From Magnolia sinica (taxonomy: Eukaryota; Streptophyta; Magnoliopsida; Magnoliales; Magnoliaceae): DNA of 64,000 bases. Where the stretch lies: contig NC_080581.1 in NCBI RefSeq assembly GCF_029962835.1, positions 22,396,001 through 22,460,000 on the forward strand. The letters run 5' to 3'. Made by a program: the position numbers and the translations under genes. The stretch's first letter is position 1. Each line of letters begins with the position of its first letter. This document shows, in pieces, positions 35,520 through 47,930 of the stretch. The notes under the pieces were generated by a model that was not told the DNA's origin, searched no databases, and worked only from the letters and a program-made list of their open reading frames with translations.

Positions 35520-35574
35520 GTGGATGTTGCATGTGGGAGGATTGGAGCTGCATATTTCAGATTTAAGCATTTGG
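35520..35574 (+). other. Exon-like segment, unidentified
   Basis: A stretch opening after TTTTAG and closing at GTATGTCTC reads VDVACGRIGAAYFRFKHL in one frame. The splice-like borders and lack of stops suggest a captured exon, but I do not recognise the protein. Confidence 0.4.
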
Positions 35575-35647
35575 TATGTCTCTTGTCAAGAATGCACATG
35601 TGTAGTTCATCAAACAATACATTATGTGATAACGTGTGCATGACCTA

Positions 35648-35732
35648 GATGTGCATCGGAGCTATCCGGATGAGCAAGGGTCCCTGGAAGGTGGGAACCG
35701 GTGTTATGACCATGATGAAGCTGTCCATTTCA
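35648..35732. repeat. 164-bp tandem repeat, monomer 1 left part
   Basis: 85 bp matching the start of the monomers at 42297 and 42461. The monomer continues at 42218 after the retrotransposon insertion. Confidence 0.9.
35728..35732. other. Target site duplication TTTCA, left copy
   Basis: Directly before TGTGAGACCC. Repeated at 42213-42217. Confidence 0.88.
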
Positions 35733-36950
35733 TGTGAGACCCGACCCGAGTTCGCTTTTGTGCATGTGTGTGTGTGAGTATGCATTTTGTTCTTTTTGGT
35801 CCCGCAGTCCTACCGGTTAAATTTCGGCAACCCGCGACCTTTGGGTAGCGTTTGCAGTCATCCTTGAGTCTGGTCACTTTGACTCGACTCGGATCGGCCC
35901 GAGACCTATGCTATCTCGTTCGTATCGTCGTTGCGATTCCAACGACGCATCTTGTGCATTCATCCAATTTATAGATCAAAAGTTGTGAGCATTTCATCAT
36001 GTGGCCCACTTTTTGTACAAAAGCATATGGACCACTCTCAGGCACAAGTTCCCATGCACACCACCCACACACACTACAATTCCCATGGAACAAACACTAC
36101 CCACACCTAACCTACCCTAGCAAGCATTGTTTGTATCACCATAGGTCATGATTTCTTTCTCTAACCAAGGAGGGAGAGTAATGATGACTCTCCTACAACC
36201 TTTCCTTCCTCTCTCTCCTCCTTCCTTCTCTCATTTTCCTCTTCCATGGTAGAATTTTCAGCCCTCCCTCTCCCAATTTTCAGCAACTTCCCCTTCCTTT
36301 CCTCCTCCATCTAGCCACCACAAACTCATCTTGACCATTGAACCTTTAAGCTTGGAGCTTGGAGTACCTAGTGTTGGTGGTAGCTTGAAGATTCAAGGTG
36401 GGTGATTATAATTGTTGATTTTCTTTTCTACCCTTTGATCTTATTTTTCTTTTTAGATGGATCATATGGGACCCATCAATCCATGGTGGGGATCCCATTT
36501 GATCCCATGGGTGTGGTCCTTTGGCTCATCCTACATGCATGTCATGATCCATGATGGGGCCATTCTCCATGGACCCCATCATGATGTATTTAATGATCCC
36601 CTCCATCTTAAGGTCATCTAGACCCTAAGGATCATGTTGGGATGGCATCCCAACCATCCATAGCAATTATATATCATGCATGTAGTGATTTTATGTTGCA
36701 TGTACAATCAATGTAGTTGTATGGGTATGATTCACTCTTGGGAGGGCCCACTAGTGGCGGGGCCCTACCCCCATGGCCGGATTACTCTCTTTCCTTCTTC
36801 TCTTTTCTCTGATATATGGATGATAGTGTGTGTGTGGCCCATTTATAGTGGGCCTTGGATGTCCCAAAATAAGTAAAATAAAAATCCAGCAAGGTGGGAT
36901 GCTCTTATCACCTAACTCCATGATCATCGGACACCTTAATCAATGCATGC
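35733..36950 (+). repeat. 5' LTR, truncated
   Basis: Aligns with 37474-38690, with roughly 20 differences by eye over 1.2 kb, mostly transitions. It breaks off at ATGCATGCAA (36943-36952). Confidence 0.93.
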
Positions 36951-37048
36951 AATAGTCCAGGTTTTTGGACAGCATTACATGGCTGGACACATCAGCCTAT
37001 ATCTCAATAATCTCAGCCATAAAAAGGGTGTGTGGCCTTCCTCAGTGG
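36945..37048 (-). repeat. Inverted LTR patch at the deletion junction
   Basis: This segment is the reverse complement of 38734-38836 in the 3' LTR. The left join shares CATGCAA between the direct LTR and the inverted piece. The right join runs straight into pol at about 37048. Confidence 0.88.
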
Positions 37049-37355
37049 CGCTGTGGCCTATAGGCTTGCCTTACCTCCTGAGTTGTCTGCAATCCACGAC
37101 GTGTTTCATATTTCTATGTTGCGGAAGTGTGGGTCGGACATTATTCCCGTGATTGATTGGCAGCCACTTGAGGTCCGTGAGGATGCTTCTTATATTGAGC
37201 AGCCGATTCGTATTCTTGATCGGAAGGAGCAAGTCCTCAAGACCAAGGTCATTCCCTTAGTAAAGGTGCAATGGGGTCATCATTCTGAGGCCGAGGCGTC
37301 TTGGGAACGTGAGGCCGAGATTAGAGAGCGTTATCCCCATTTGTTTGATGACTGA
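37048..37355 (+). pseudogene. Integrase C-terminus of the truncated Tekay element
   Basis: Reads GAVAYRLALPPELSAIHDVF, HISMLRKCGSDIIPVIDW, DASYIEQPIRILDRKEQVL and VIPLVKVQWGHHSEAEASWE, ending ERYPHLFDD before the stop at 37353-37355. This is the GPY/F-to-chromodomain tail, homologous to 7958-8256. The open frame extends upstream into the inverted LTR patch (from 37032), but that part is not pol. Confidence 0.93.
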
Positions 37356-37436
37356 TTGCTTGTATTGCCTTCTCTTGAGATTGATAATTGATATATGTAT
37401 GATGATGTTATGCATTTTGCTGTTCCGGTTTTGTCA

Positions 37437-37473
37437 ATTTCGAGGATGAAATTTCTTTGTTGGTGGGGAGGGT
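37437..37473 (+). promoter_or_regulatory. TTTCGAGGATGAAATTT phrase and polypurine tract
   Basis: The post-pol phrase is followed by GGTGGGGAGGGT, which abuts the 3' LTR. Confidence 0.85.
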
Positions 37474-40400
37474 TTTGAGACCCGACCCGAGTTTGCTTTT
37501 GTGCATGTGTGTGTGTGAGTATGCATTTTGTTCTTCTTGGTCCCGCGGTCCTACCGGTTAAATTTCGACAACCCGCGACCTTTGGGTAGCGTTTGCAGTC
37601 ATCCTTGAGTCTGGTCACTTTGACCCGACTCGGATCGGCCCGAGACCTATGCTATCTCGTTCGTATCGTCGTTGCGATTCCAACGACACATCTTGTGCAT
37701 TCATCCGATTTATAGATCAAAAGTTGTGAGCATTTCATCATGTGGCCCACTTTTTGTACAAAAGCATATGGACCACTCTCAGGCACAAGTTCCCATGCAC
37801 ACCACCCACACACACTACAATTCCCATGGAATAAACACTACCCACACCTAACCTACCCTAGCAAGCATTGTTTGTATCACCATAGGTCATGATTTCTTTC
37901 TCTAACCAAGGAGGCAGAGTAATGATGACTCTCCTACAACCTTTCCTTCCTCTCTCTCCTCCTTCCTTCTCTCATTTTCTCTTCCATGGTAGAATTTTCA
38001 GCCCTCCCTCTCCCAATTTCCAGCAACTTCCCCTTCCTTTCCTCCTCCATCTAGCCACCACAAACTCATCTTGACCATTGAACCTTTAAGCTTGGAGCTT
38101 GGAGTACCTAGTGTTGGTGGTAGCTTGAAGATTCAAGGTGGGTGATTATAATTGTTGATTTTCTTTTCTACCCTTTGATCTTATTTTTCTTTCTAGATGG
38201 ATCATATGGGACCCACCAATCTATGGTGGGGATCCCATTTGATCCCATGGATGTGGTCCTTTGGCCCATCCTACATGCATGTCATGATCCATGATGGGGC
38301 CATTCTCCATGGACCCCATCATGATGTATTTAATGATCCCCTCCATCTTAAGGTCATCTAGACCTTAAGGATCATGTTGGGATGGCATCCCAACCATCCA
38401 TAACAATTATATATCATGCATGTAGTGATTTTATGTTGCATGTACAATCAATGTAGTTGTATGGGTATGATTCACTCTTGGGAGGGCCCACTAGTGGCGG
38501 GGCCCTACCCCCATGGCCGGATTACTCTCTTTCCTTCTTCTCTTTTCTCTGATGTATGGATGATAGTATGTGTGTGGCCCATTTATAGTGGGCCTTGGAT
38601 GTCCCAAAATAAGTAAAAATAAAAATCCAGCAAGGTGGGATGCTCTTATCACCTAACTCCATGATCATCGGACACCTTAATCAATGCATGCAAGTGTCCT
38701 AGTTCTAGTATGTGATCTGGACTTATGTGGGGCCCACTGAGGAAGGCCACACACCCTTTTTATGGCTGAGATTATTGAGATATAGGCTGATGTGTCCAGC
38801 CATGTATTGCTGTCCAAAAACCTGGACTGTTGCATGGATTGTCATGTTCAATCTTTGGCATGGATTTTTGGATCATGATTGTCATTATTTTCTTTATAAG
38901 TATGGGGTGTAATGAGAAGGTGTGGACCCCACCATGAGGTGTGATGGGTTATACCTCAGATGGTCCATGATATGGTACCCAAAAAGGAGGCCCATAGGGG
39001 TGGGCGGTCCACCTTGTTGGGCTGTCCAACCCACATGTATGGAGGGAAAACATACACTTCAGCTTGGTTTCTCTAAAGAATGGACCACTTTTATGGACAC
39101 CACCTTACTTTATTTTATGAAGAAAATACTAAACCTCCATTTTCCCCCTCTTAGATGAAGGTTGGGCCCACCTTATTGGGTAAACAATGCCTGGACAGCA
39201 ACATCTCTTCCTGGACAGATTGAAATTCCTAATTTAATTAAAATATTTATGAGTATCCAAAAATCATAAAATTTTTTAGAGAGGTGGTTCACTTATGCTA
39301 GGACCCACCTACAAAATTTTGGGGCTTGTTGACACCTGTACATACCATGGTGGTGGCTGGACTGGCCCATTACAATACGGTGCCCAGATCAGTCCGATTT
39401 TTAGGATAGATTGATTTCTTTAAATAAATTAAAATATTTATATATGTCTAAAAATTCTAAAAGTTTGTGGAGATATGTTCCACCTATTATAGGACCCACT
39501 TACCAAATTTCAGGGCCAATGGACCTCTGTGTACACCGTGGCAAGGGCTGAACTGGCCCACCACGTTGGGACGTCCAGGTCAGTCCGATTTTCTGGACAG
39601 TTTATTTTATTTAAATAAATTAAAATATTTCTAAGTGTCTAAAAACCTTGAAATTTTGTGGGGGTGTAGGTCACCTATGGAAGTATCACTCTGTAAAATT
39701 TCAGACCTAAAATACATTTGAGTTGCCCGTGGTATGGCTGGAAGTGGTCTGCTAGGCAGGGACGCCCAGGCTGGGGCATCTAGCCTGCTTCGTGGGCCCA
39801 TCTTGATGTGTTGAATGTCCCACCACCCATCCATGTAGGGTCCTTAGGGGATCGATCATAATTGTCCCCTTTTTATTTAATTAGAACACATTAGGTGGAT
39901 TTTTAGGCCAAATACCCCAGGCCCATAGGGCTGCCTACACATGGGACATCCCTGCCTTAGGCTATTGCTGGGCTTGCATTCTAACAGTCTGGCCCATTTC
40001 ATATATGTATTGTATATCCTCTCTCATCTGGTGGGGCCCACAGTGATGTGTGTGAGCCATCCAGAATTAATTATACTAAGAAATACTTCTAATGCTGAAC
40101 TCCAACCAACCTAGAAATTTGGGTGGGCTGGAATTTGGCATTGAGCCCAATAACTGTTGCCTATAGATGTTCTTTGGGGCAATATGGCCCACTAGATTTG
40201 AGGAGGATTTATGTCAGTATCTTATCATCTTAATTTTTATTTTTTTTGGGCTTAATTAGTGTATGATTAAAGGCCCATCCTAAATAGGATTCTTCTTGGG
40301 CTAGTCTCTTAGTTAAGTATGGGCCTTATAGCCTTGGTTGGGCTGGAACTTTTGATAGGCCCATTGAACCCTTGGGTCCTATATTTACCATGTCATTGTG

Positions 40401-42212
40401 ATGGGCCTTATGGGCCAAATACTCAAATAGTTGGGCCCTTGTTTGCCCACTATAATAAATCCATACTTGGGCCGAGATGTGAGGCCCAACTTACATATGT
40501 TAAAAATTTAAGAATTTCCCATATGTTGGGATAATGGGCTGCCCATTAGGCCTACCACAATGAATGAACCGATGACCCTTATGGTTGGGCCCTAACCTTG
40601 CTTAAGAGCCCACCAGGTTACCTTTGTTTTTGGGCTTAGTGTATGGCCCACTAGGCCATGGGTTGATTGTGCCTTGGACCTTTCTTTGCATATGTAGTAG
40701 GCTACCTTTTGGGACCCAGTTGAGGTTGGATGTCCTCCTTGGTGGCCCTAAGGTAGGCCCATAGAGGCCCTTATAGGTGGTTAAAGGCCCACCTTAGGCC
40801 TGGCTAGGACTGTTCCTCCTTAGGATTTTGACTCTCTTAGTTTGTGGGTCATCCCAAAGTACTGGGCTCCCACTAGAGGACTTCTCTTCTTCTTAGAATA
40901 CCTGTCGACGTGCCTAGATCTTGACCCTCCTTGGGACAGAGGATTTCATATTCCTCAGGTAGCACACTTACATCGTTGTGACCCATATGCATCATCTGTA
41001 TGAATTGATTGCATTGTATAGTGGTCATTCAGGGATGGATTTTCTTCCTTTTTTCACATTGAGTGCCTGAAACTTGTGCATGATCTGTGTGTGTGACTCA
41101 TGCATTGGCATCGCATTTCATGAGGATACCGCCCTTGCTTCATCAGGGCCTTGCCTCCACAGGGACATTTGTGGATGGCCGCATGTGTGGACACCGGAAA
41201 TATTACTTGAGCATACTGGGTGCGTAGGATGCCCATAGGTGAGATTCCCAAAACTTCCATGGTACCAAGGATCTGCTCTAACGCCGTGACCGGGTGGAAT
41301 ACATGAGCGCACGAGGGCCTTATACCATTAGGCCGCGACTCCCACTGTCGTGTAGTTGGTTGGATAGGGGTGTGGCCTTACTCGCCTGATGTAAGAGGGC
41401 ATTGCTAGGCTGAGTCTGACCAGCTCGTGAATGGGTCCACTACCATCGGGCATTGCTGGTGATTGGTTGTCCACAGGCGGGTAGTGAGGTCTCTTACGCT
41501 CGTTTGACTGTACGGGGTCTGTAGAGCGGCAGTCATTCAGCAGTGTAATGGACCCCAGTGATTTCCTTATAATTGGAAATATACTTGACATACGGTTTGG
41601 TTATGAGCACTGGCATTACTTGCATCGCATTTGTATTGGTTATGTAAGCCCCTTCATGCATTACCTTGGTATGGCGTCTAGTACTCATTGCATCATATTC
41701 ATGATAAGCCTTGGTAAGGCTAGTGATATTCTCATTGAGCATGTCTCCTTCCTGTATCTCCTATTATTCTTCTGTGCACTATTATCACACACTTACACCA
41801 CCCTCTAAGCTTCTATAAGCTTATGCACGATTGATGCGTGCAGGAGATCCTACGCAGGTGTCGCAGTGGCAGAATTTGGATTAGAGCTGAGCTTGAGGAC
41901 CCAGTATTGCATCCTTCCTTTCTTTCTTCTATTATCTTATGTATGTCCTTTTGGACCTTATGTAAACTTGTAAAAGTTCAAATTCATAGTGGATTTTGTG
42001 ATATGTGCCTTTTTTTATTCTCAGATTTACTTGTTATGATCTTAGGTATGCTCGTATTGGAAATGATTATATTGTTATGGAAATCCTCCTTGTAGGATCC
42101 CAGGATCGGAACCTGCTTCAGGAGCCGAGAATGGGGTACTACGGAGGCTGTTGCGGCCAGAACCGGCCATCGGGTTCCTTGTGAATTCGGTTACCGAGTC
42201 TGGGGCGTGACA
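37474..42212 (+). repeat. 3' LTR of the truncated Tekay element (4739 bp)
   Basis: Starts TTTGAGACCC (TGTGAGACCC in the other LTR) and ends GGGGCGTGACA. Open frames in it (for example 38416-38616, 41838-42095) are not supported as genes. A degenerate 191-bp tandem repeat lies at 39238-39800. Confidence 0.92.
39238..39800. repeat. 191-bp tandem repeat in the LTR, about three copies
   Basis: TTAAAATATTT anchors start at 39238, 39429 and 39620, exactly 191 bp apart. Each is followed by a diverged AAATTTTG, ACCCAC(T/C)TAC and CTGG(A/C)C series. Confidence 0.8.
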
Positions 42213-42217
42213 TTTCA
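42213..42217. other. Target site duplication TTTCA, right copy
   Basis: Identical to 35728-35732. Confidence 0.88.
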
Positions 42218-42606
42218 TATGGACAACATTGAAGGGGCCTGGCCATTTGGACAGGCCGTGTTTATGTATTTACTCAAAATTAATGGAGCAGACCCAGATG
42301 TGTGTCGGAGCTATCCGGATGAGCGGGGGTCCCTAGAAGGTGGGAACCATTGTTATGACCATGATGAAGCTATCCATTTCCTATGGACAACATTGGAGGG
42401 GCCTGATCATTTGGACAGGCCATGTTTATGTATTTGCTCGAAATTAATGGAGCAGACTCGGATGTGTGTTGGAGCTATCCGGATGAGAGGGGTTCCCTGG
42501 AAGGTGGGAACCGCTATTATGACCATGATGAAGCTGTCCATTTCTTATGGACAGTATTGGAGGGGCCTGGCCATTTGGACAGGCTGTGTTTATATCTATA
42601 TTTGTA
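42218..42606. repeat. 164-bp tandem repeat: rest of monomer 1, monomer 2, partial monomer 3
   Basis: Monomer anchors GATGTGTGT start at 42297 and 42461 (164 bp). 35648-35732 (85 bp) plus 42218-42296 (79 bp) make exactly one 164-bp monomer. One frame of each monomer encodes a phrase like SYPDERGSLEGGN and HFLWT(T/V)LEG, but the period is not a multiple of three. Confidence 0.92.
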
Positions 42607-45600
42607 GGTATCACATGCTTAACCTAAACCACACCCTAAACCTGTAACTTAAACCTATTCTCAATTCCCTAAAGCTATAACCTATAACTTATAACCTAAA
42701 CCTAACCCTAAACCAAAACCTATAACCTAAACCTTAACCTAAACATAAACCTAAACCTAAACCTATAACCTCTACTTATAACCTTAACTTAAACTATAAC
42801 CTTAACCTATAACCTATACTTATAACCTTAACCTAAACTTATAACCTTAACCTAAATATATTCTCAAATCCCAAAACCTATACTTATAACCTAAACCTAG
42901 ACCTAAACCTAAGCCTAAACCTATACTAATAACCTATAACCTATAACCTATAATCTAAACCTTAACCTAAACCTATAACCTATAACATATAACCTATACT
43001 TATAACCTTAACCTAAACCTATTCTCAAATCCCAAAACCTATACCTATAACCTAAACCTAGACCTTAACCTAAACATAAACTTATACTTATAACCTATAA
43101 CCTATAACCTAAACCTTAACCTATAACCCAACCTAAACCTATACTTATAACCTAAACCTATTCTCAAATCCTAAAACCCATAACCTAAACCTAAACCTTA
43201 ACCTAAACCTATAACATATAACCTAAACCAAAACCTATAACCTAAACCCGAACCCGAACCCGAACTCGAATCCCTAAACCTTAACCTAAACATATAACTT
43301 ATAACCTATAACCTAAGCCTATACCTAAACCTAAAACCTAAACCTATAACTTAAACCTAAACTTAAAACCTATAACCTAAACCTATAACCTAAAACCTAT
43401 AACCTAAACCTTATAACCTTAACCTAAACCTTAACCTATACCTATAACCTAAACCAAATCCTATTCTCAAATCCCAAAACCTATAACCTAAACCTAAACC
43501 TTAACCTATAACCCAACCTAAACGTATACATATAACCTAAACTTATTCTTAAATCCCAAAACCCAAAACCTAAACCTAAACCTTAACCTAAACCTATAAC
43601 CTATAACCTAAACCAAAACCTATAACCTAAATCCGAACCCAAACCCGAACCCAAACCCGAATCCCTAAACCTTAACCTGAAGATATAACCTATAACCTAT
43701 AACTTAAGCCTATACCTAAGCCTAAAACCTAAACCTAAACCTAAACCTATAACTTAAACCTAAACCTATAACCTATAACCTAAACTTATAACCTAAACCA
43801 TATAACCCATAACCTATAACCTAAACTCAAATCCCTAAACCTTAACCTATAACCCAACCTAAACCTATTCTCAAATCCCAAAACCCATAACCTAAACCTA
43901 AACCTTAACCTAAACCTATAACCTATAACTTAAACCAAAACCTATAACCTAAACCCGAACCCAAACCCGAATCCCTAAACCTTAACCTAAACCTATAACC
44001 TATAACTTAAACCAAAACCTATAACCTAAACCCGAACCCAAACCCGAACCTGAACCCGAATCCCTAAACCTTAACCTAAACATATAACCTATAACCTATA
44101 ACCTAAGCCTATACCTAAACCTAAAACCTAAACCTAAACCCAAACCTATAACTTAAACCTAAACCTAACTTAAACCTATAACCTAAACCTTATAACCCAT
44201 AACCTATAGCCTAAACCTATAACCTAAACTCAAATCCCTAAAACTTAACCTATAACCCAACCTAAACTTATACTTATAACCTAAAACTATTCTCAAATCC
44301 CAAAACCTAAACCTAAAACCTAAATGTATTCTCAAATCCCTAAACCTAAACCTACACCTAATCCTAATCTCAACTCCCTAACCTAAACTTATAACCTAAA
44401 CCTAGACCTTAACCTAAACATAAACCTATACTTATAACCTATAACTTAAACATAAAACTAAACCTAAACCTAAACCTTAACCTAAACCTATTCTCAAATC
44501 CCAAAACCTATACCTATAACCTATAACCTAAACCTAAGCCTATAACCTTAACCTAAACCTAAAACCTAAATCTAAATGTATTCTCAAATCCCTAAACCTA
44601 AACCTGCATGTAATCCTAATCTCAAATCCCTAACCTAAACCTAAACCTAAACTTAAAAACCCAAATCTAAACCCGATCCCGAACCCAAACCCGATTTCCT
44701 AAACCTAAACCCTAACCAATTCTTAATTTGCAAAAACTATAACCTATAACATATAACCTATAACCTAAACCTAAACCTAACCTAAACCTATAACCTAAAC
44801 CTAAACCTATAACCTTAACCTAAACCAAAACTTATAACCTAAACCTTAACATATAACCTATAACCTATAACCTAAACTTATAACCCATAACTAAACCTTA
44901 ACCTAAACCTAAACCTAAAACCTAAATGTATTCTCAAATCCCTAAACCTAAACCTAAACCTACACCTAATCCTAATCTCAACTCCCTAGCCTAAACCTAA
45001 AGCTAAACTTGAAAACCCAAACTTAACCCAGTCCCGAACCCGAACCTGATTTCCTAAACCTAAACCTTGACCTATTCTCAATTCCTAAAGCTATAACCTA
45101 TAACATATAACCTATAACATAAATCTAAACCTTAACCTAAACCTATAACCTAAACCTAAACCTTAACCTAAACCTAAACCTATAACCTTAACCTAAACCT
45201 AAAACCTAAACCTAAACCTAAAACTTAAATGTATTCTCAAATCCCTAAACCTAAACCTACACCTAATCATAATCTCAACTCCCCAACCTAAACCTAAACC
45301 TAAACTTGAAAATCGAAACCTAAACCCGATCCTGAACCTGAACCTGATTTCCTAAACCTACATTACCTAAACCTATAACCAAAAACCTAAACCTTAACCT
45401 AAAACCTAAGTGTAATCTCAAATCCCTAAACCTAAACCTACACCTAATCCTAATCTCGACTCCCTAACCTAGACATCAACCTAAACTTGAAAACCCAAAC
45501 CTAAACTCAATCCCGAACCTGATTTCCTAAACATAAACCTTAACCTATTCTCAATTCCCAAAAGCTATAACCTATAACCTAAACCTAAACCTTAACCTAA

Positions 45601-47520
45601 GCCTATAACCTAAACCTAAACCTAAAAACTAAATGTATTCTCAGATCCCTAAATCTAAACCTACACCTAATCCTAATCTCAACTCCCAAACCTAAATATA
45701 AACCTAAACTTGAAAACCCAAACCTAAACCCGATCCCGAACCCGAACCCGATTTCCTAAACCTAAACCTAAACCTATAACCTAAAGCCTAAACCTTAACC
45801 TAAAACCTAATTGTATTCTCAAATCCCTAAACCTAAACCTACACCTAATCCTAATCTCAACTCCCTAACCTAAACCTAAACCTAAACTTGAAAACCCAAA
45901 CCTAAACTCAATCCCGAACCCGATTTCCTAAACCTAAACCTTAACCCAAGCCTATAACCTAAACCTAAACCTAAAAACTAAATGTATTCTCAAATCCCTA
46001 AATCTAAACCTACACCTAATCCTAATCTCAACTCCCAAACCTAAATCTAAACCTAAACTTGAAAACCCAAACCTAAACCCGATCCCGAACCCGAACTCGA
46101 TTTCCTAAACCTAAACTTAAACCTGTAACCTAAAGCCTAAACCTTAACCTAAAACCTAAATGTATTCTCAAATTCCTAAACCTAAACCTACACCTAATCC
46201 TAATCTCAACTCCCTAACCTAAACCTAAACCTAAACTTGAAAACCCAAACCTAAACTCAATCCCGAACCCGATTTCCTAAACCTAAACCTTAACCTAAGC
46301 CAATAACCTAAACCTAAACCTAAAAACTAAATGTATTCTCAAATCCCTAAACCTAAACCTACACCTAATCCGAATCTCAACTCCCTAACCTAAATCTAAA
46401 CCTAAACTTGAAAAGCCAAACCTAAACTCAATCTCGAACCCAATTTCCTAAACCTAAATTACCTAAACCTATAACTTAAAACCTAAACCTTAACCTAAAA
46501 CCTAAATGTATTCTCAAATCCCTAAACCTAAACCTACACCAAATCCTACTCTCAACTCCCTAACCTAAACCTAAACCTAAACTTGAAAACCCAAACTTAA
46601 ACCCGATCCCAAACCCGAACTCGATTTCCTAAACCTAAATTACCTAAACCTGTAACCTAAAACCTAAACCTTAACCTAAAACCTAAATGTATTCTCAAAT
46701 CCCTAAACCTAAACCTACACCTAATCCTAATCTCAACTCCCTAACCTAAACCTAAACCTAAACTTGAAAACCCAAACCTAAACCAGATCCCGAATTCGAA
46801 CCCGATTTCCTAAACCTAAACCTTAACCTATTCTCAATTCCCAAAAGTTATAACCTATAACATATAAACTATAACCTAAACCTAAACCTTAACCTAAACC
46901 TATAACCTAAACCTAAACCTAAACCTATAAGCTTGACCTAAACCGAAACCTATAACCTAAACCTTAACCTATAACCTATAACCTATAACTTATAACCTAA
47001 ACTTATAACCTATAACCTAACCTTAACCTAAACCTATAACCTAAACCTATAACCTAAAACCTAAAACCTAAATGTATTCTCAAATCCCTAAACCTAAACC
47101 TACACCTAATCCTAATCTCACCTCCCTAACCTAAACCTAAAGCTAAACTTGAAAACTTAAACTTAAACCCAATCCTGAACCTGAACCCGATTTTCTAAAC
47201 CTAAACCTTAACCTATTCTCAATTCCCTAAAGCTATAACTTATAACCTATAAACTATAACCTAAACCTAAACCTAACCTACACTTATAATCTAAACCTAA
47301 ACCTGTGACCTTAACCTAAACATAAAACCTAAACCTAAACCTAAAACATAAATGTATTCTCAAATCCCTAAACCTAAACTTAAACCTAAACCTGTAACCT
47401 AAACCTATAACCTACAACATTAACATAAACCTATACTTATAACCTAAACCTATTCTCAAATCCCAAAACCTATAACCTAAACCTAAACCTTAGCCTTAAC
47501 CTAACCTAAACCTAAACCTT
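42607..47520. repeat. Degenerate telomere-like (CCTAAA/CCTATAA) array with higher-order units
   Basis: About 4.9 kb of CCTAAA, CCTATAA and CCTTAA units on the plus strand (TTTAGG on the minus strand), with few perfect plant telomere units (CCCTAAA). Interspersed blocks recur: ATGTATTCTCAAATCCCTAA, CCTACACCTAATCCTAATCT, ACTTGAAAACCCAAACC and a CCCGAACCCGA block. The anchor (A)ATGTATTCTC begins at 45632, 45810, 45981, 46159, 46330, 46505 and 46686. The array lies inside the CACTA element, so it is interstitial. Confidence 0.95.
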
Positions 47521-47630
47521 CAGTTGAAAACTTCAAACAAGTCTTTCATAGCTATGATATTAGAAATAAGTGGATGTGTTAGAAAACTTCAGACAGGTCT
47601 TTCATAGCTATAGATTCGTTTAGTTGATTG
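47521..47630. repeat. Direct duplication at the right edge of the array
   Basis: AAAACTTCAAACAAGTCTTT and AAAACTTCAGACAGGTCTTT, each followed by CATAGCTAT, occur about 57 bp apart. Confidence 0.8.
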
Positions 47631-47781
47631 TAGCCTGACTAGAGGACTGACCTGATTCTTAGGATACGGAATCTACAATTTACCCTTTTGATGGATGGCT
47701 TGGATATTACACCTATCTGCCATGCCGACATGTGGTAGTGTGTGCATTAGCTCACTTACACATGCAGGTGTGCTTAGCAAA

Positions 47782-47930
47782 CCTCTTTCCCGTCCTCAGG
47801 TGGGCTCTACCAAGAAGGTGCACATTTCTAAGAGGCATAACCCGCTGCTTCTGAACATCATTAGATTATTTTCTGATGGTGATCTTTTCTTTATACAACG
47901 TGATGCACTGTATACCCTAGAAACTATCTA
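47782..47930 (+). other. Exon-like segment, unidentified
   Basis: After an acceptor-like ACATGCAG, the plus strand is open for about 45 codons (for example SRPQVGSTKKVHISKRHNPL). I do not recognise the protein. It lies 0.4 kb upstream of the SMC4 fragment but does not match the SMC4 N-terminus as I know it. Confidence 0.35.

Larger units (their letters stand above)
35733..42212 (+). mobile_element. Truncated Tekay-type gypsy retrotransposon with 4.7-kb LTR
   Basis: Flanked by TTTCA. Order on the plus strand: first 1.2 kb of the 5' LTR, a 100-bp inverted LTR piece, the last 300 bp of pol (integrase tail), PPT, complete 3' LTR (37474-42212). The rest of the 5' LTR and nearly all of gag-pol have been deleted. 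It inserted into the first monomer of the 164-bp repeat. Confidence 0.92.

Noticed and set aside
42207..42647. 146-codon frame across the 164-bp repeat
   Set aside because: It begins in the retrotransposon end, and the repeat period breaks the frame in each monomer.
42607..47520. True chromosome end (telomere)
   Set aside because: The units are degenerate, CCCTAAA is rare, and transposon sequence continues on both sides.
42607..47520. CRISPR-like array
   Set aside because: Units are short contiguous telomere-type repeats without unique spacers, in a plant genome.
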